Source of the DNA: Betaproteobacteria bacterium
GTDB taxonomy: Bacteria > Pseudomonadota > Gammaproteobacteria > Burkholderiales > Burkholderiaceae_C
Reading direction: 5' to 3'
Length of the DNA: 51,422 bases
NCBI GenBank assembly: GCA_013289985.1
Contig: JABCYW010000029.1
Coordinates: forward strand, 1 to 51,422
The position numbers and the translations under genes are program-made. The notes below the pieces were generated by a model. That model was not told the DNA's origin, made no database searches, and saw only the letters and a program-made list of their open reading frames with translations. This document shows, piece after piece, positions 44,181 to 51,422 of the stretch; the stretch's first letter is position 1, and each line of letters begins with the position of its first letter.

Positions 44181-44495
44181 ATGAACGAACGCCTCTGCAC
44201 CGCGCGATCCTGCATCGCTCGGGCCATGGATCTGATCGCCGAGCTGTACCTCGACCCTGCACGCGGGCCCTGCGTCGACCGTCGGGTCGCCGGCTCCGCC
44301 CTGAAGTCGCTCAGCCAGGCGCTGCGCGACTTGTCGCTCAACTGGGACAGCTATTTCATCGAAAGGACCGAGCCTCCGTGCGACGTCGCGCTGGATCTTC
44401 ACGCAAAGCTCGATTCCGATGGAATGGACACGGACTTCGTCGTCACCGTTCCCGGCGAATACGAATCGATCCACGGTGAACTGCAAGCCGCATGA
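44181..44495 (+). CDS. Hypothetical protein, 104 aa
   Basis: ATG 44181 has GGAG about 10 bases upstream. The product begins MNERLCTARSCIARAMDLIA and contains LDPARGPCVDRRVAGSALKS and WDSYFIERTEPPCDVALDLH, ending in an acidic strand-rich part (DTDFVVTVPGEYESIHGELQ). It is soluble with no signal peptide, and no family is recognised. It may be a stand-alone accessory gene. Confidence 0.5.
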   Translation: MNERLCTARSCIARAMDLIAELYLDPARGPCVDRRVAGSALKSLSQALRDLSLNWDSYFIERTEPPCDVALDLHAKLDSDGMDTDFVVTVPGEYESIHGELQAA

Positions 44496-44796
44496 GCGGC
44501 GCCGTGCGGCCTCGGCGCCAGGGCAGTCGCGAAACCGGCGCCAGATTCGCACTTCGGATGGCCCAACACGGCGACGGTGCTCGGCGCCGCTAAGGACACG
44601 CTCCCTCAGCTCCGCCGAGCCGCACCGTGACTCGATCCTGGAGAAATTCGGCCGCACCGGACTCGAGCGCGGGCTTGAGCCGGTACTTTGCAGTGCCGAC
44701 GTCACTCGGGTCGGATATCGACACGCCGTTCACCGAAGCGTGACATCCTCCGCATTGAGCCGGGAGCGCATGTATCCGGCGGACGAGGCCATCTGA
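44496..44796. other. Intergenic stretch between convergent genes
   Basis: No gene or clear terminator hairpin recognised between the 104-aa gene and the convergent solute-binding gene. Confidence 0.35.
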
Positions 44797-45708
44797 TCAG
44801 TTCTCGGGGATCCAGTCCGTCGGGTACATCCAGAAGTCACGGAGCAGGTAGGGCATTGGAAGTCCGATCGTGGCCCTCCTCGGGGGAATCGGCTCCATGA
44901 ACCAGCGGTTGAGCATCTTCGCGGCGATGCCGGCGCGAATCAGCTGCTTCATCTCCGCATCGACCACGTCCTTCAAGGCCGTGTCGTCGTGCGGCAGAAC
45001 GATCGCCAGGGCTTCGACCGTGAGGTACTTGCCCACGATCTTCACCCGGGGAGGCTGGGGTCTCGTGGAGATAAGGCCCGCCAGCAGCACCTCGTCCATG
45101 ACGAAGGCATCGGCGCTGCCATGCTCAACCGCGTCCAGGCCCTGGCTGTGATCGGCTACCTCGCGGATCTGCATCCCCAGGCTGTGCATTTTGTTGACAT
45201 CCTGGACGGCCTTCAGCGGAGATGTACCGGCCGTCGATACGATCCGCTTGTCGTCGAAGTCGAGCAGTTGCTGCATCGGCGAATCCACCCTCACGGCAAA
45301 ACGCGCACCGGTCACGTAGTGCGGGATGCTGAACGCAACGCGCCTGCGCCGCTCGACAGTGTTCGTCGTGGATTCGCACTCCAGGTCGGCGCCCCCTGAC
45401 GCCATCGTCTCGATGCGGTTGGCCGATGTGACCTCGATGAATTCGATGCGCAGCGGCGCCTTCGCCCCGACGGCCTTGCCTATCGCGGTGACGAAGTCGC
45501 GACACAGGTCGATCGAATAGCCGACGGGTTGCCCGTTGACGACATAGGAGAACGGTACCGACGAGGAACGATAGGCGATGCGCACGACGCCTGTCGCCTG
45601 GATGCGGTCAAGCGCGGCTCCGGCCAGCGCCGGAGCGGTCGCGAACAAGGTGGAGCTGACGGCCAGCAAGATGGCCGGAATGCCTGATGGCTTCAAACGT
45701 TGGAACAT
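44797..45708 (-). CDS. Periplasmic solute-binding protein, family 3, paralogue of 30694-31617
   Basis: This is a 303-residue protein from ATG 45708, chosen because a strong GGGAGG lies 5-10 bases upstream. A signal peptide (about residues 1-29, AILLAVSSTLFATAPALA) is followed by GAALDRIQATGVVRIAYRSS, PFSYVVNGQPVGYSIDLC and GADLECESTTNTVERRRRVA. The C-terminus YPTDWIPEN closely matches YPTDWVPN of the paralogue, and the same order of motifs shows a duplication. Again no permease or ATPase gene is adjacent. Transcribed away from the GNAT gene. Confidence 0.88.
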   Translation of the reverse strand: MFQRLKPSGIPAILLAVSSTLFATAPALAGAALDRIQATGVVRIAYRSSSVPFSYVVNGQPVGYSIDLCRDFVTAIGKAVGAKAPLRIEFIEVTSANRIETMASGGADLECESTTNTVERRRRVAFSIPHYVTGARFAVRVDSPMQQLLDFDDKRIVSTAGTSPLKAVQDVNKMHSLGMQIREVADHSQGLDAVEHGSADAFVMDEVLLAGLISTRPQPPRVKIVGKYLTVEALAIVLPHDDTALKDVVDAEMKQLIRAGIAAKMLNRWFMEPIPPRRATIGLPMPYLLRDFWMYPTDWIPEN

Positions 45709-45991
45709 GATCCCTCCCGTGCATTGTGCGTGGATCGTCGACAGCGGATACCGAATCTCGACGTTTCGATCGGTGATCTCGGTCGCGGGCGGCATCGATT
45801 GCCGCTCTGAAGCGCCAGCCTAGCCGCGGGCCACGGGCAACGTCCTGACGAGTTCATGACGAATTTCTGACCTGCGGCGAGACCCCATGCGGCCACCGCA
45901 CGGAACCATTCGCAAGTCGCATCCCTCCGACGGCGTCACGTCGATGTCATCCACCAGCGGCAGCCTTGTCGCTTTTTTGATGCACATCGCC

Positions 45992-46801
45992 ATGACCAGA
46001 CAACTCGATTTGCAGTCGCTCCTGCTGGGCATCACGCGGCGCGCGCCAGACGCCACGATCTCGCCTGTCGCCTCACGTCGCGTCGACAGGCTGCGTGGCC
46101 GCGCGACGGCGCGGCCACGGGTGAGCGTCCGGTTTCTCGAACTGGCCGACGTCCCGGCGCTCATCCAGCTCGAGCACACCGCTTGGGAGGTGCATCAAGC
46201 CGCGAGCGCAGACGACATCACCGCGCGGATCGCGGCCTATCCGCGACTGTCGATCGGGGCTTTCTGCAACGACACCGGTCGAGCGCTCGCGTCGCTGTTC
46301 GCGAAACCGGCGCATGCGCCCTCGCTTCGCGCGGCCGCGAGCTGGCGCGAGTGCGCCGACGGGCCCGACGGAGACGAAAGCGGCCGCAGTCCGGCGCTGT
46401 TCGGCATCAGCCTCAGCAGCATCGAACCCGAAGCCGGCAAGGCGATCTTCGAGTTCTTCTGGCCGCACGCACTCAAGAGCGGCTGGCGTGAGATGTACCT
46501 GGGCTCGCCGGTGCCCGGGCTGCGCGCCTGGCTGCAACGCAATCCGGGAAGATCCGCCGAGGAGTACGCGCATGCACGGCTCAACGGCTTGCCGCGCGAC
46601 CCGCAACTGCGCTACTACTTCCGCAAAGGTTTTAGGTGCATCGTGGCCGTGCGGCCGAACTATTTCCCGCACGCAGGCTCGCTGGACTACGGCGCAATCC
46701 TCGGCGGCAAGATCCCGTTGTCGTCGCTGTCCGCGCTCTGGCGGCATCTGCCGCTGACATGGCTGCAGGCGATGGGGACATGGCTATTCGTGCTCCGCTG
46801 A
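45992..46801 (+). CDS. GNAT-like acyltransferase, divergent
   Basis: This is a 269-residue product if begun at ATG 45992 (MTRQLDLQSLLLGITRRAPD); in-frame ATGs at 45887 and 45944 exist and none has a clear Shine-Dalgarno. A GNAT-like core is visible: VSVRFLELADVPALIQLEHT, then LFGISLSSIEPEAGKAIFEF, WREMYLGSPVPGL, and RYYFRKGFRCIVAVRPNYFP ending HAGSLDYGAILGGKIPL. The Y-F-P-H-x-x-S-L-D-Y-G ending recurs in GNAT-like proteins tied to acyl-lipid or acyl-amino-acid synthesis. Its stop overlaps the start of a JmjC/cupin gene (TGATG). The pair is likely a two-step modification module. Confidence 0.65.
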   Translation: MTRQLDLQSLLLGITRRAPDATISPVASRRVDRLRGRATARPRVSVRFLELADVPALIQLEHTAWEVHQAASADDITARIAAYPRLSIGAFCNDTGRALASLFAKPAHAPSLRAAASWRECADGPDGDESGRSPALFGISLSSIEPEAGKAIFEFFWPHALKSGWREMYLGSPVPGLRAWLQRNPGRSAEEYAHARLNGLPRDPQLRYYFRKGFRCIVAVRPNYFPHAGSLDYGAILGGKIPLSSLSALWRHLPLTWLQAMGTWLFVLR

Positions 46802-47607
46802 TGTGGTCACCGCGCCCTGAATGCGGGCTGGTCGGGCTGCGCACGGTCGAATCCGAAGCCATGATCGGAGAACGACCGCGCGAGCCGCTTGTGCTGCGGG
46901 GAATTGGCGCCAGCTGGGCCGCGGTACGACACTGGAGTTTTGCGCATCTGGCGAGTCTGGCGCCATCGTTGCCGGTCGAACTGGTGGTCGGCAACCGCGA
47001 GATCGGCAGAACGCGATTCGCGTCGTCCACGCTCGGCGACTACCTCTGCGAGCTGGCGTCGCCGCCGGTGGACGGTGCACCACCGAGGTATCTCAAGGAG
47101 TTCGAACTCCTCTCGCACTTTCCACACCTGCGCCGGGATCTGCGACCCGACCTGTTGTTCCCGCGCAGGTCGATCGTGGCGTCGAGCGCGTGGATCGGGC
47201 CAGCCCAGGCCCGCACCGGCTTGCATTGCGACCGCCTCGACAACATCGCCATGCTCGTCGCCGGCCGCAAGCGCTTCCACCTCGCGCCGCCTGACGCCCT
47301 GCGGTCGCCCGACGATCTCTCGGGCAAATACGATCGCTGGGCCACGCTGGCACGCATCTCCTTTCAAGACCTGGCCGCCCGCGACGACGCCGTCCCGCTG
47401 CAGGTCGTCGACCTGCTGCCCGGCGACGCGCTCTTCGTGCCCGCCGGCTGGTGGCACGAGGTGGTCAACCTCGAGGCGAGCATCCTGCTGAGCGGCTTCT
47501 TCGGCAGCCGCCGCCGCGTGATCGGGCAATGGCTGCGCACCGGTGCCGTTCACGCCACCCATGTCGCGGGTCTGTGGCGGCGCGGGCACTGCACCTGCCA
47601 CGGCTAG
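46801..47607 (+). CDS. JmjC-like cupin (Cupin_8) Fe(II)/2-oxoglutarate hydroxylase-like protein
   Basis: This 268-residue protein starts at ATG 46801, overlapping the GNAT stop by one base (TGATG), which implies coupled translation. Cupin_8/JmjC features are present: FPRRSIVASSAWIGPA, the metal ligands His142 and Asp144 in GLHCDRLDNIAMLVAGRKRF, and the distal His219 in VPAGWWHEVVN. With the lysine or arginine of GRKRF this is the usual Fe(II)/2-oxoglutarate site. Members hydroxylate protein side chains or small molecules. It ends CHG with two cysteines (HCTCHG). It converges on, and overlaps by four bases, the effector-like gene to its right. Confidence 0.82.
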   Translation: MWSPRPECGLVGLRTVESEAMIGERPREPLVLRGIGASWAAVRHWSFAHLASLAPSLPVELVVGNREIGRTRFASSTLGDYLCELASPPVDGAPPRYLKEFELLSHFPHLRRDLRPDLLFPRRSIVASSAWIGPAQARTGLHCDRLDNIAMLVAGRKRFHLAPPDALRSPDDLSGKYDRWATLARISFQDLAARDDAVPLQVVDLLPGDALFVPAGWWHEVVNLEASILLSGFFGSRRRVIGQWLRTGAVHATHVAGLWRRGHCTCHG

Positions 47608-49721
47608 CGGCGGCGGTCGTCGTGGTCCGGCGCAGCGTCTGCCGGCCGGCGCCACCGTGCAAGGAGTTCGTGCTGGTCGGCTAGTCGAATCGATGCGTCG
47701 ATGCCCGCGAGGATGTCCCCGCACCCAGCCGCGGTCGCAACCGGCAGGCCGTCCTGCGCCGTCGCGCGCTCGAGCGTCGCCTTCGCCGCGAACAGGCGGC
47801 CAACGTCCACGGCACCTTCCTGCTGCAGGATGGCTTGGATCTGGCCGAGCGCCGACGCAATGTCGTCCGCGAGCGGTGCGCCCTCGCGCAGCGCGTGGAT
47901 CCCGGCGAGTACCTGCGTGTGCGTGCGATCGGCACCCCGCATCAGCGCGTGCTGCTTGCTATCGCGTGCACGATCGAGTTCGCCCGCGAGGTCATGGGCG
48001 TCGCTCTTCGTGTAGTCCTTCGACGAATTCCACTCGTAGTCATTGATCGTGCTCTGCCCGAACTGCTGCAGCAGGAAGGCACCGGACCGCAGGGATTCTC
48101 CGGCCAGCGGCGAGGCACTGCCGCCGCGCAGGATGCTGCCGAGGAGCGGTCCCACAGCCTGGGATGCCACGCTGGCCGTCGCGTTGGCGAGCGAGGTGCG
48201 CAGGATATCGACCGCCTGCGCGAAGCGGTCGCCCACGGACGGCCGCAGCGATGTCACGGCCAGCGACGCGGCCTCCTGCGCGACCTCGCCGACGAACTGC
48301 GGCAGGCGCCGAATATCCGCCCATCTGGCGGCCGGCCTCTGGGCATCGGGTGCCTTGACGGCGAAGAGGTTGAGCTTCTGCCGCCCGCCGACGAGGTCGT
48401 CGACGTCGACCTGCGACAAGCCTGGCGTCGCCTTCGCCATCGTGAGCGCGAACTTGCTGGCAGCACCGGCGCTCGACGACGCCGCCAACGATGTGACGAA
48501 CACCGGGAGCGGTTCGATGAGCGCCCGGGTTGACGACAGCGCGCGCCGGGCAACATTGAAGGCCCCGGACATCCCTGGCTGGAACCAGCGGAACAATCCT
48601 TGGCCGTCCAGCCTTTTCTGCCAGCGTGCGATCGCCTCGCGACGGCTCGCTGCCTCGTTCCTCAGCTCCGTCATCGTCGGCAGATCGCGTTCCGCACCCC
48701 TGGCTGGCCCGTGCTCTACGGGACGCCAGTAAGCCTTCGCCTTGCCCGGCCCCACGAGCCGCAGTTGCACGGGCGACGGATCCGGCACGAGCGTCTTGAC
48801 GTCGACCGCCTTCATCTCGGGGAAGTTGGCGAGTTTCGCCCGCCGCGAGAGGGCCTGCAGCACCCAGGCGTCGGTAAGGTAGGCCGGCACTCCGGCAACC
48901 GCGCCGGAGATGCTGGCCGCATCCATCTGGAAGGCCAGCTCACCCACGGATCGACCACCTGGGCCGGATCGCGGGCCGATCTTCGCGATGAGCGCGTTGC
49001 GCGCCGGTGAGCGCGACCCCGATGAGATGAACTGGCGCGTGGCCTCGTAGACCGCCGGCAGCACTGCGTCCTGGTACGGCGCCTTCATGTCCTCTCCAAG
49101 CTGGTAGAGGCCCTCTCCGCCGAACGCGGAGCGCCGCGCCTGCAGCGCGGTTGCCATCGCATCGATGTATTCGCGTTCCATGTCATGCTGCCGCGCGAGT
49201 TCGCTGTCCTTTTGCTCGCCCGTCGGCAGCGCGTCTGCTTCGAACGGCCGGTCGCGCAGGGCGCTCGCGACGACCTCGTGCGGGGTCTGCTCGGGAATGT
49301 CGATGACCGCGTGCTCCGGCGCCTCGCGGCGGTTCGACGCCGACAGTTCGGTGAAGCGCCAACTACCGGACTCCGAGCGTTCACCGCGGGCAAGCAGCAA
49401 GCGCTCGGGCGTCGCCGTCGATCCGGCGCGCTCGGGCGTGGCGATGTCCCCGCTCGCGATCGCGTCCTCTTCATGAATCTCGAGCGCCGTATCGCCGCGC
49501 CGGGCGGCGCGCGCATCGGCGACCGGCACGCTTGCGCGTGGCGCAGGCGGTCCGGCGGCCGCGCCTTCCCCGGTGGCGCGCCGAGGCGGCCCAGCCGCGG
49601 CTTCTGCGCGAGGAGTCGGCCCGAACGGGCGTGCCGACGAGGCAGCAGCTTGCTGCTCATTCGGCGTCGACGCGCGCGCAATTGGTTGCTGTCCGGGTAC
49701 GATGGATGGAGGGGTCGGCAT
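47604..49721 (-). CDS. Putative type III secreted effector-like protein, 705 aa
   Basis: From ATG 49721 the first 120 residues are Pro/Ala/Ser-rich and likely disordered (MPTPPSIVPGQQPIARASTP), with no Sec signal, as expected for a type III secretion signal plus chaperone-binding zone. The remaining 580 residues are helical with few hydrophobic stretches (SISGAVAGVPAYLTDAWVLQ; LASSSAGAASKFALTMAKA; AVGPLLGSILRG). The C-terminus is charged. I recognise no catalytic motif or named effector family. Assignment rests on composition and on the CesT-like chaperone gene 18 bases upstream, a standard chaperone-cargo arrangement. Confidence 0.65.
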   Translation of the reverse strand: MPTPPSIVPGQQPIARASTPNEQQAAASSARPFGPTPRAEAAAGPPRRATGEGAAAGPPAPRASVPVADARAARRGDTALEIHEEDAIASGDIATPERAGSTATPERLLLARGERSESGSWRFTELSASNRREAPEHAVIDIPEQTPHEVVASALRDRPFEADALPTGEQKDSELARQHDMEREYIDAMATALQARRSAFGGEGLYQLGEDMKAPYQDAVLPAVYEATRQFISSGSRSPARNALIAKIGPRSGPGGRSVGELAFQMDAASISGAVAGVPAYLTDAWVLQALSRRAKLANFPEMKAVDVKTLVPDPSPVQLRLVGPGKAKAYWRPVEHGPARGAERDLPTMTELRNEAASRREAIARWQKRLDGQGLFRWFQPGMSGAFNVARRALSSTRALIEPLPVFVTSLAASSSAGAASKFALTMAKATPGLSQVDVDDLVGGRQKLNLFAVKAPDAQRPAARWADIRRLPQFVGEVAQEAASLAVTSLRPSVGDRFAQAVDILRTSLANATASVASQAVGPLLGSILRGGSASPLAGESLRSGAFLLQQFGQSTINDYEWNSSKDYTKSDAHDLAGELDRARDSKQHALMRGADRTHTQVLAGIHALREGAPLADDIASALGQIQAILQQEGAVDVGRLFAAKATLERATAQDGLPVATAAGCGDILAGIDASIRLADQHELLARWRRPADAAPDHDDRRR

Positions 49722-49739
49722 GATAGGAGTCCCTGCGGG

Positions 49740-50213
49740 TCAATTCGTGGAGGGCCCGGTGGCATGCGGAGCGTCGACAAGCAGCAGCGTCCGAAGCACG
49801 GTGATACCGATGCCGTTGGCAAGGTCCAGCGCCGCCGCCGCCTCGACAGGGTCGTCCAGCCAGGTCATGGAGTCGAGTTGAAGCAGGCCTTCCGCCGATG
49901 TGCCGAGGTACCAGCCGAGCGCCGTCAGCAGTTCGCCCTGGACGGCAAGCAGCAGGTCGACCTCCTGCCCAATGAATTCTCCCGGCGACATCGGCAGCAG
50001 CGTCTGCACTCGCACGGCCGCATGTTCGGGATGCAACTCCAGCCGGCCCGCGAGCCCCGATGGCCCCATGAAGTGGCGCGGCGCGACCAGTTGTGAACTC
50101 TCGGACACCGGCAGGCCCAACTGCATCGCCAACCGGGACATGAAGTCCGACTGTGCCGCCGTCAAGGTGCGAGTTGGGTCCGTCCGTGGGGATGCGGCAG
50201 GTGTTCGGTTCAT
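49740..50213 (-). CDS. CesT-family type III secretion chaperone
   Basis: This is a 157-residue acidic protein from ATG 50213 (AGGA about 9 bases upstream; a longer frame adds 20 residues without support). After a polar leader it shows the class I chaperone pattern: LTAAQSDFMSRLAMQLGLPV (helix 1), strands RLELHPEHAAVRVQTLL, then LLLAVQGELLTALGWYLG and EGLLQLDSMTWLDDPVEAAA (helix before ANGIGITVLRTLLLV). Such dimers bind the N-terminal region of one effector and deliver it to the secretion apparatus. The cargo is most likely the 705-residue protein encoded 18 bases downstream. Confidence 0.7.
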   Translation of the reverse strand: MNRTPAASPRTDPTRTLTAAQSDFMSRLAMQLGLPVSESSQLVAPRHFMGPSGLAGRLELHPEHAAVRVQTLLPMSPGEFIGQEVDLLLAVQGELLTALGWYLGTSAEGLLQLDSMTWLDDPVEAAAALDLANGIGITVLRTLLLVDAPHATGPSTN

Positions 50214-50324
50214 CGGTGGTTCCTGTTCGAATGAGCCGCAGGATAGGCAAGCGCCAACGCGAAGACGGCGCAAAAGCGCGGCAGTCGATGCAAATGCGAA
50301 ACCTCACTGAGGCGTCAGGCCGGC

Positions 50325-50349
50325 TTCGCGAATCGGTGGATGTCTTCGC
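50325..50349 (+). promoter_or_regulatory. Perfect PIP-box-like motif TTCGC-N15-TTCGC
   Basis: TTCGC at 50325-50329 and 50345-50349 are separated by exactly 15 bases. This matches the plant-inducible-promoter box bound by HrpX/HrpB-type AraC regulators of type III genes, and also the shorter TTCG-N16-TTCG form. It lies between two effector-like loci but points rightward, while both flanking genes run leftward, so a functional target is not evident. Confidence 0.4.
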
Positions 50350-50506
50350 GTGCGTCACCAACCCTCCATGGCACTCGCCTGGCATGGCCCGGATCTACAT
50401 GATTCGCACCACTGCGCCATGAGCATCGGGAGGATCAACCGCCGCCCAGGGCCACTGCACGCGGTAGCTGCAGGACGCGAACACGAGGCGGGCGGGCAGC
50501 CGGCGG

Positions 50507-51422
50507 TCAGCCTTCGGCCAGCCTCGACGTTCCCGCGCCGGTGCCCGCCGGCGTCATCTCGATGGCGACCGCGTCCGCGCCGCCCGCCGACCGATGGCCG
50601 GGATGCAGCCGTTCTGCGGCCTCCGCCAATGACAGGGTTTCGACCAGTTCGACCTCGCCGAGCAGGGCCCGCAGGCCGCGCGCGAACTGCAGCGTGTCGT
50701 TGATGCGCTCTTCGGCGAGCGCCTCGTTCATCGCGCGGCTGGCCTGCTTGCCGGCGCGCTGCGCATTCATCTCGTCGAGGCCACCCATCACGCCGCGCCC
50801 CACCTGGGCGGCCAGGCCGATGTCGGGGTCCGCTTCGCGCCGATTGTTCTTCACGCTGATCGCCGTGTGGGTACTGCGCGCGCCGATCCCGGCCATGATC
50901 CCGGATGCGCCGGCGATGCCGACAACCACGCCGGCCGGCGACTTCTTGACGCCGCCCATCACGGCCGAGACGACCTTGCCGGTGACCGACGGCACGGCAC
51001 TGCCCAGCACGCCGAGATGGAACATCTGGCCGACTCGCTGGGCGGTCTGGGCCGAGAATTCGCGCATCGTGTACTTGCCGACGACCTGGCGCCGCAGCGC
51101 TTCCGACAGTACGCCGCCGTCGGTGGCGGCGAGCAGCGATTCACCCAGGCCACCGGTGTGCAACTGGGTCAGGTTGCCGCTCTTCAGGTGCGCGATGTCC
51201 GACTCCAGGTGCGCGAGCGCCTCGCGATCGCGTGCCAGGTCCGCGGCTTCGGCGGTCTGCGCTGCGCCGGCCTCGCCGGATGCGGATGAGGTGCTCCGGC
51301 GATCGATGTCCTCGCTCAATGCCGCTCGCTGCGTCTCCAGGTCCCTGGCAACCTGCCTGGCGAACGACTGCGCGGGGAACTGCATGAAGCCGCGCAGCTT
51401 GTCGCTGTCGATGTCCGCGGCC
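50507..51422 (-). CDS. Effector-like protein, C-terminal 304 residues (5' end outside window)
   Basis: The frame is open to the right edge and ends at 50507. Visible residues begin AADIDSDKLRGF and continue MQFPAQSFARQVARDLETQR. A coiled or helical region rich in Ala, Glu and Arg is followed by a glycine/alanine-rich hydrophobic stretch (AVMGGVKKSPAGVVVGIAGA then SGIMAGIGARS) that could be a membrane hairpin. The end reads AVAIEMTPAGTGAGTSRLAE. An internal ATG at 51385 exists but the homogeneous upstream frame suggests the gene starts outside. Composition and position beside the chaperone-effector pair suggest another secreted effector or translocator. No named family recognised. Confidence 0.6.
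   Translation of the reverse strand, partial: AADIDSDKLRGFMQFPAQSFARQVARDLETQRAALSEDIDRRSTSSASGEAGAAQTAEAADLARDREALAHLESDIAHLKSGNLTQLHTGGLGESLLAATDGGVLSEALRRQVVGKYTMREFSAQTAQRVGQMFHLGVLGSAVPSVTGKVVSAVMGGVKKSPAGVVVGIAGASGIMAGIGARSTHTAISVKNNRREADPDIGLAAQVGRGVMGGLDEMNAQRAGKQASRAMNEALAEERINDTLQFARGLRALLGEVELVETLSLAEAAERLHPGHRSAGGADAVAIEMTPAGTGAGTSRLAEG

Noticed and set aside
50350-50703. Plus-strand gene downstream of the PIP-like box
   Set aside because: The 117-codon frame is Arg/Pro-rich chance sequence opposite the partial effector-like gene and has no start signal.
1-51422. CRISPR arrays, rRNA genes, replication origins
   Set aside because: No regularly spaced repeats, conserved rRNA segments or DnaA-box/iteron clusters were noticed.

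Overview
The window looks like a chromosomal segment of a high-GC Gram-negative proteobacterium. The gene families (LysR-paired aldehyde dehydrogenases, TonB systems, GGDEF/EAL proteins) and the type III secretion-like genes fit a plant- or soil-associated member of Burkholderiales. That placement is an inference from gene style, since no rRNA or housekeeping marker is present. No complete tRNA, rRNA or CRISPR array was seen.

1-10 kb is a catabolic region. It opens with the end of an unrecognised gene, two very small proteins and a SnoaL-like remnant. An operon follows: benzaldehyde/vanillin-type aldehyde dehydrogenase, Tat-exported GMC oxidoreductase and ACMSD-like amidohydrolase, consistent with oxidation of an (aryl) alcohol to an acid followed by decarboxylation or hydrolysis. 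Next come a GAF-GGDEF-EAL protein with a degenerate GGDEF, and a LysR regulator divergent from a second aldehyde dehydrogenase. 10-15 kb holds a ParB-like-fold protein and a translationally coupled SWIM zinc-finger/DUF6493 pair.

15.3-18.8 kb is a degraded phage-like island. It is bounded by two copies of a 17-bp sequence resembling a tRNA 3' end, each beside a hairpin. It carries a membrane protein, a HicB/HicA-like pair, an SRAP N-terminal fragment, a NinX (DUF2591) pseudogene with two in-frame TGA codons, a conserved phage protein and a PepSY protein. 19-26 kb mixes a Rieske/AIF-type reductase with decayed genes (SDR, IS3 end, alginate-lyase-like), two orphan proteins and an HD-GYP phosphodiesterase.

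25.7-31.9 kb is a signalling block: a winged-helix regulator, a NarL-type response regulator overlapping a large beta-propeller hybrid-input histidine kinase, then a periplasmic solute-binding protein. Two intergenic regions carry TGTAG/CTACA dyads. 32-35.7 kb has an S41 peptidase, an internally deleted ISKra4-type element with both inverted repeats, and a secreted SAM hydrolase beside a broken outer-membrane barrel gene. 35.8-41.7 kb is a TonB-dependent receptor, a TonB-like protein and a 707-residue membrane-rich effector-like protein.

42-47.6 kb contains small hypothetical genes, an IS701 remnant, a second solute-binding paralogue and a coupled GNAT/JmjC-cupin operon. The right end (47.6-51.4 kb) is the most distinctive accessory part: a CesT-like secretion chaperone directly upstream of a 705-residue effector-like protein, a perfect PIP-box-like motif, and the 3' part of another effector-like gene leaving the window.
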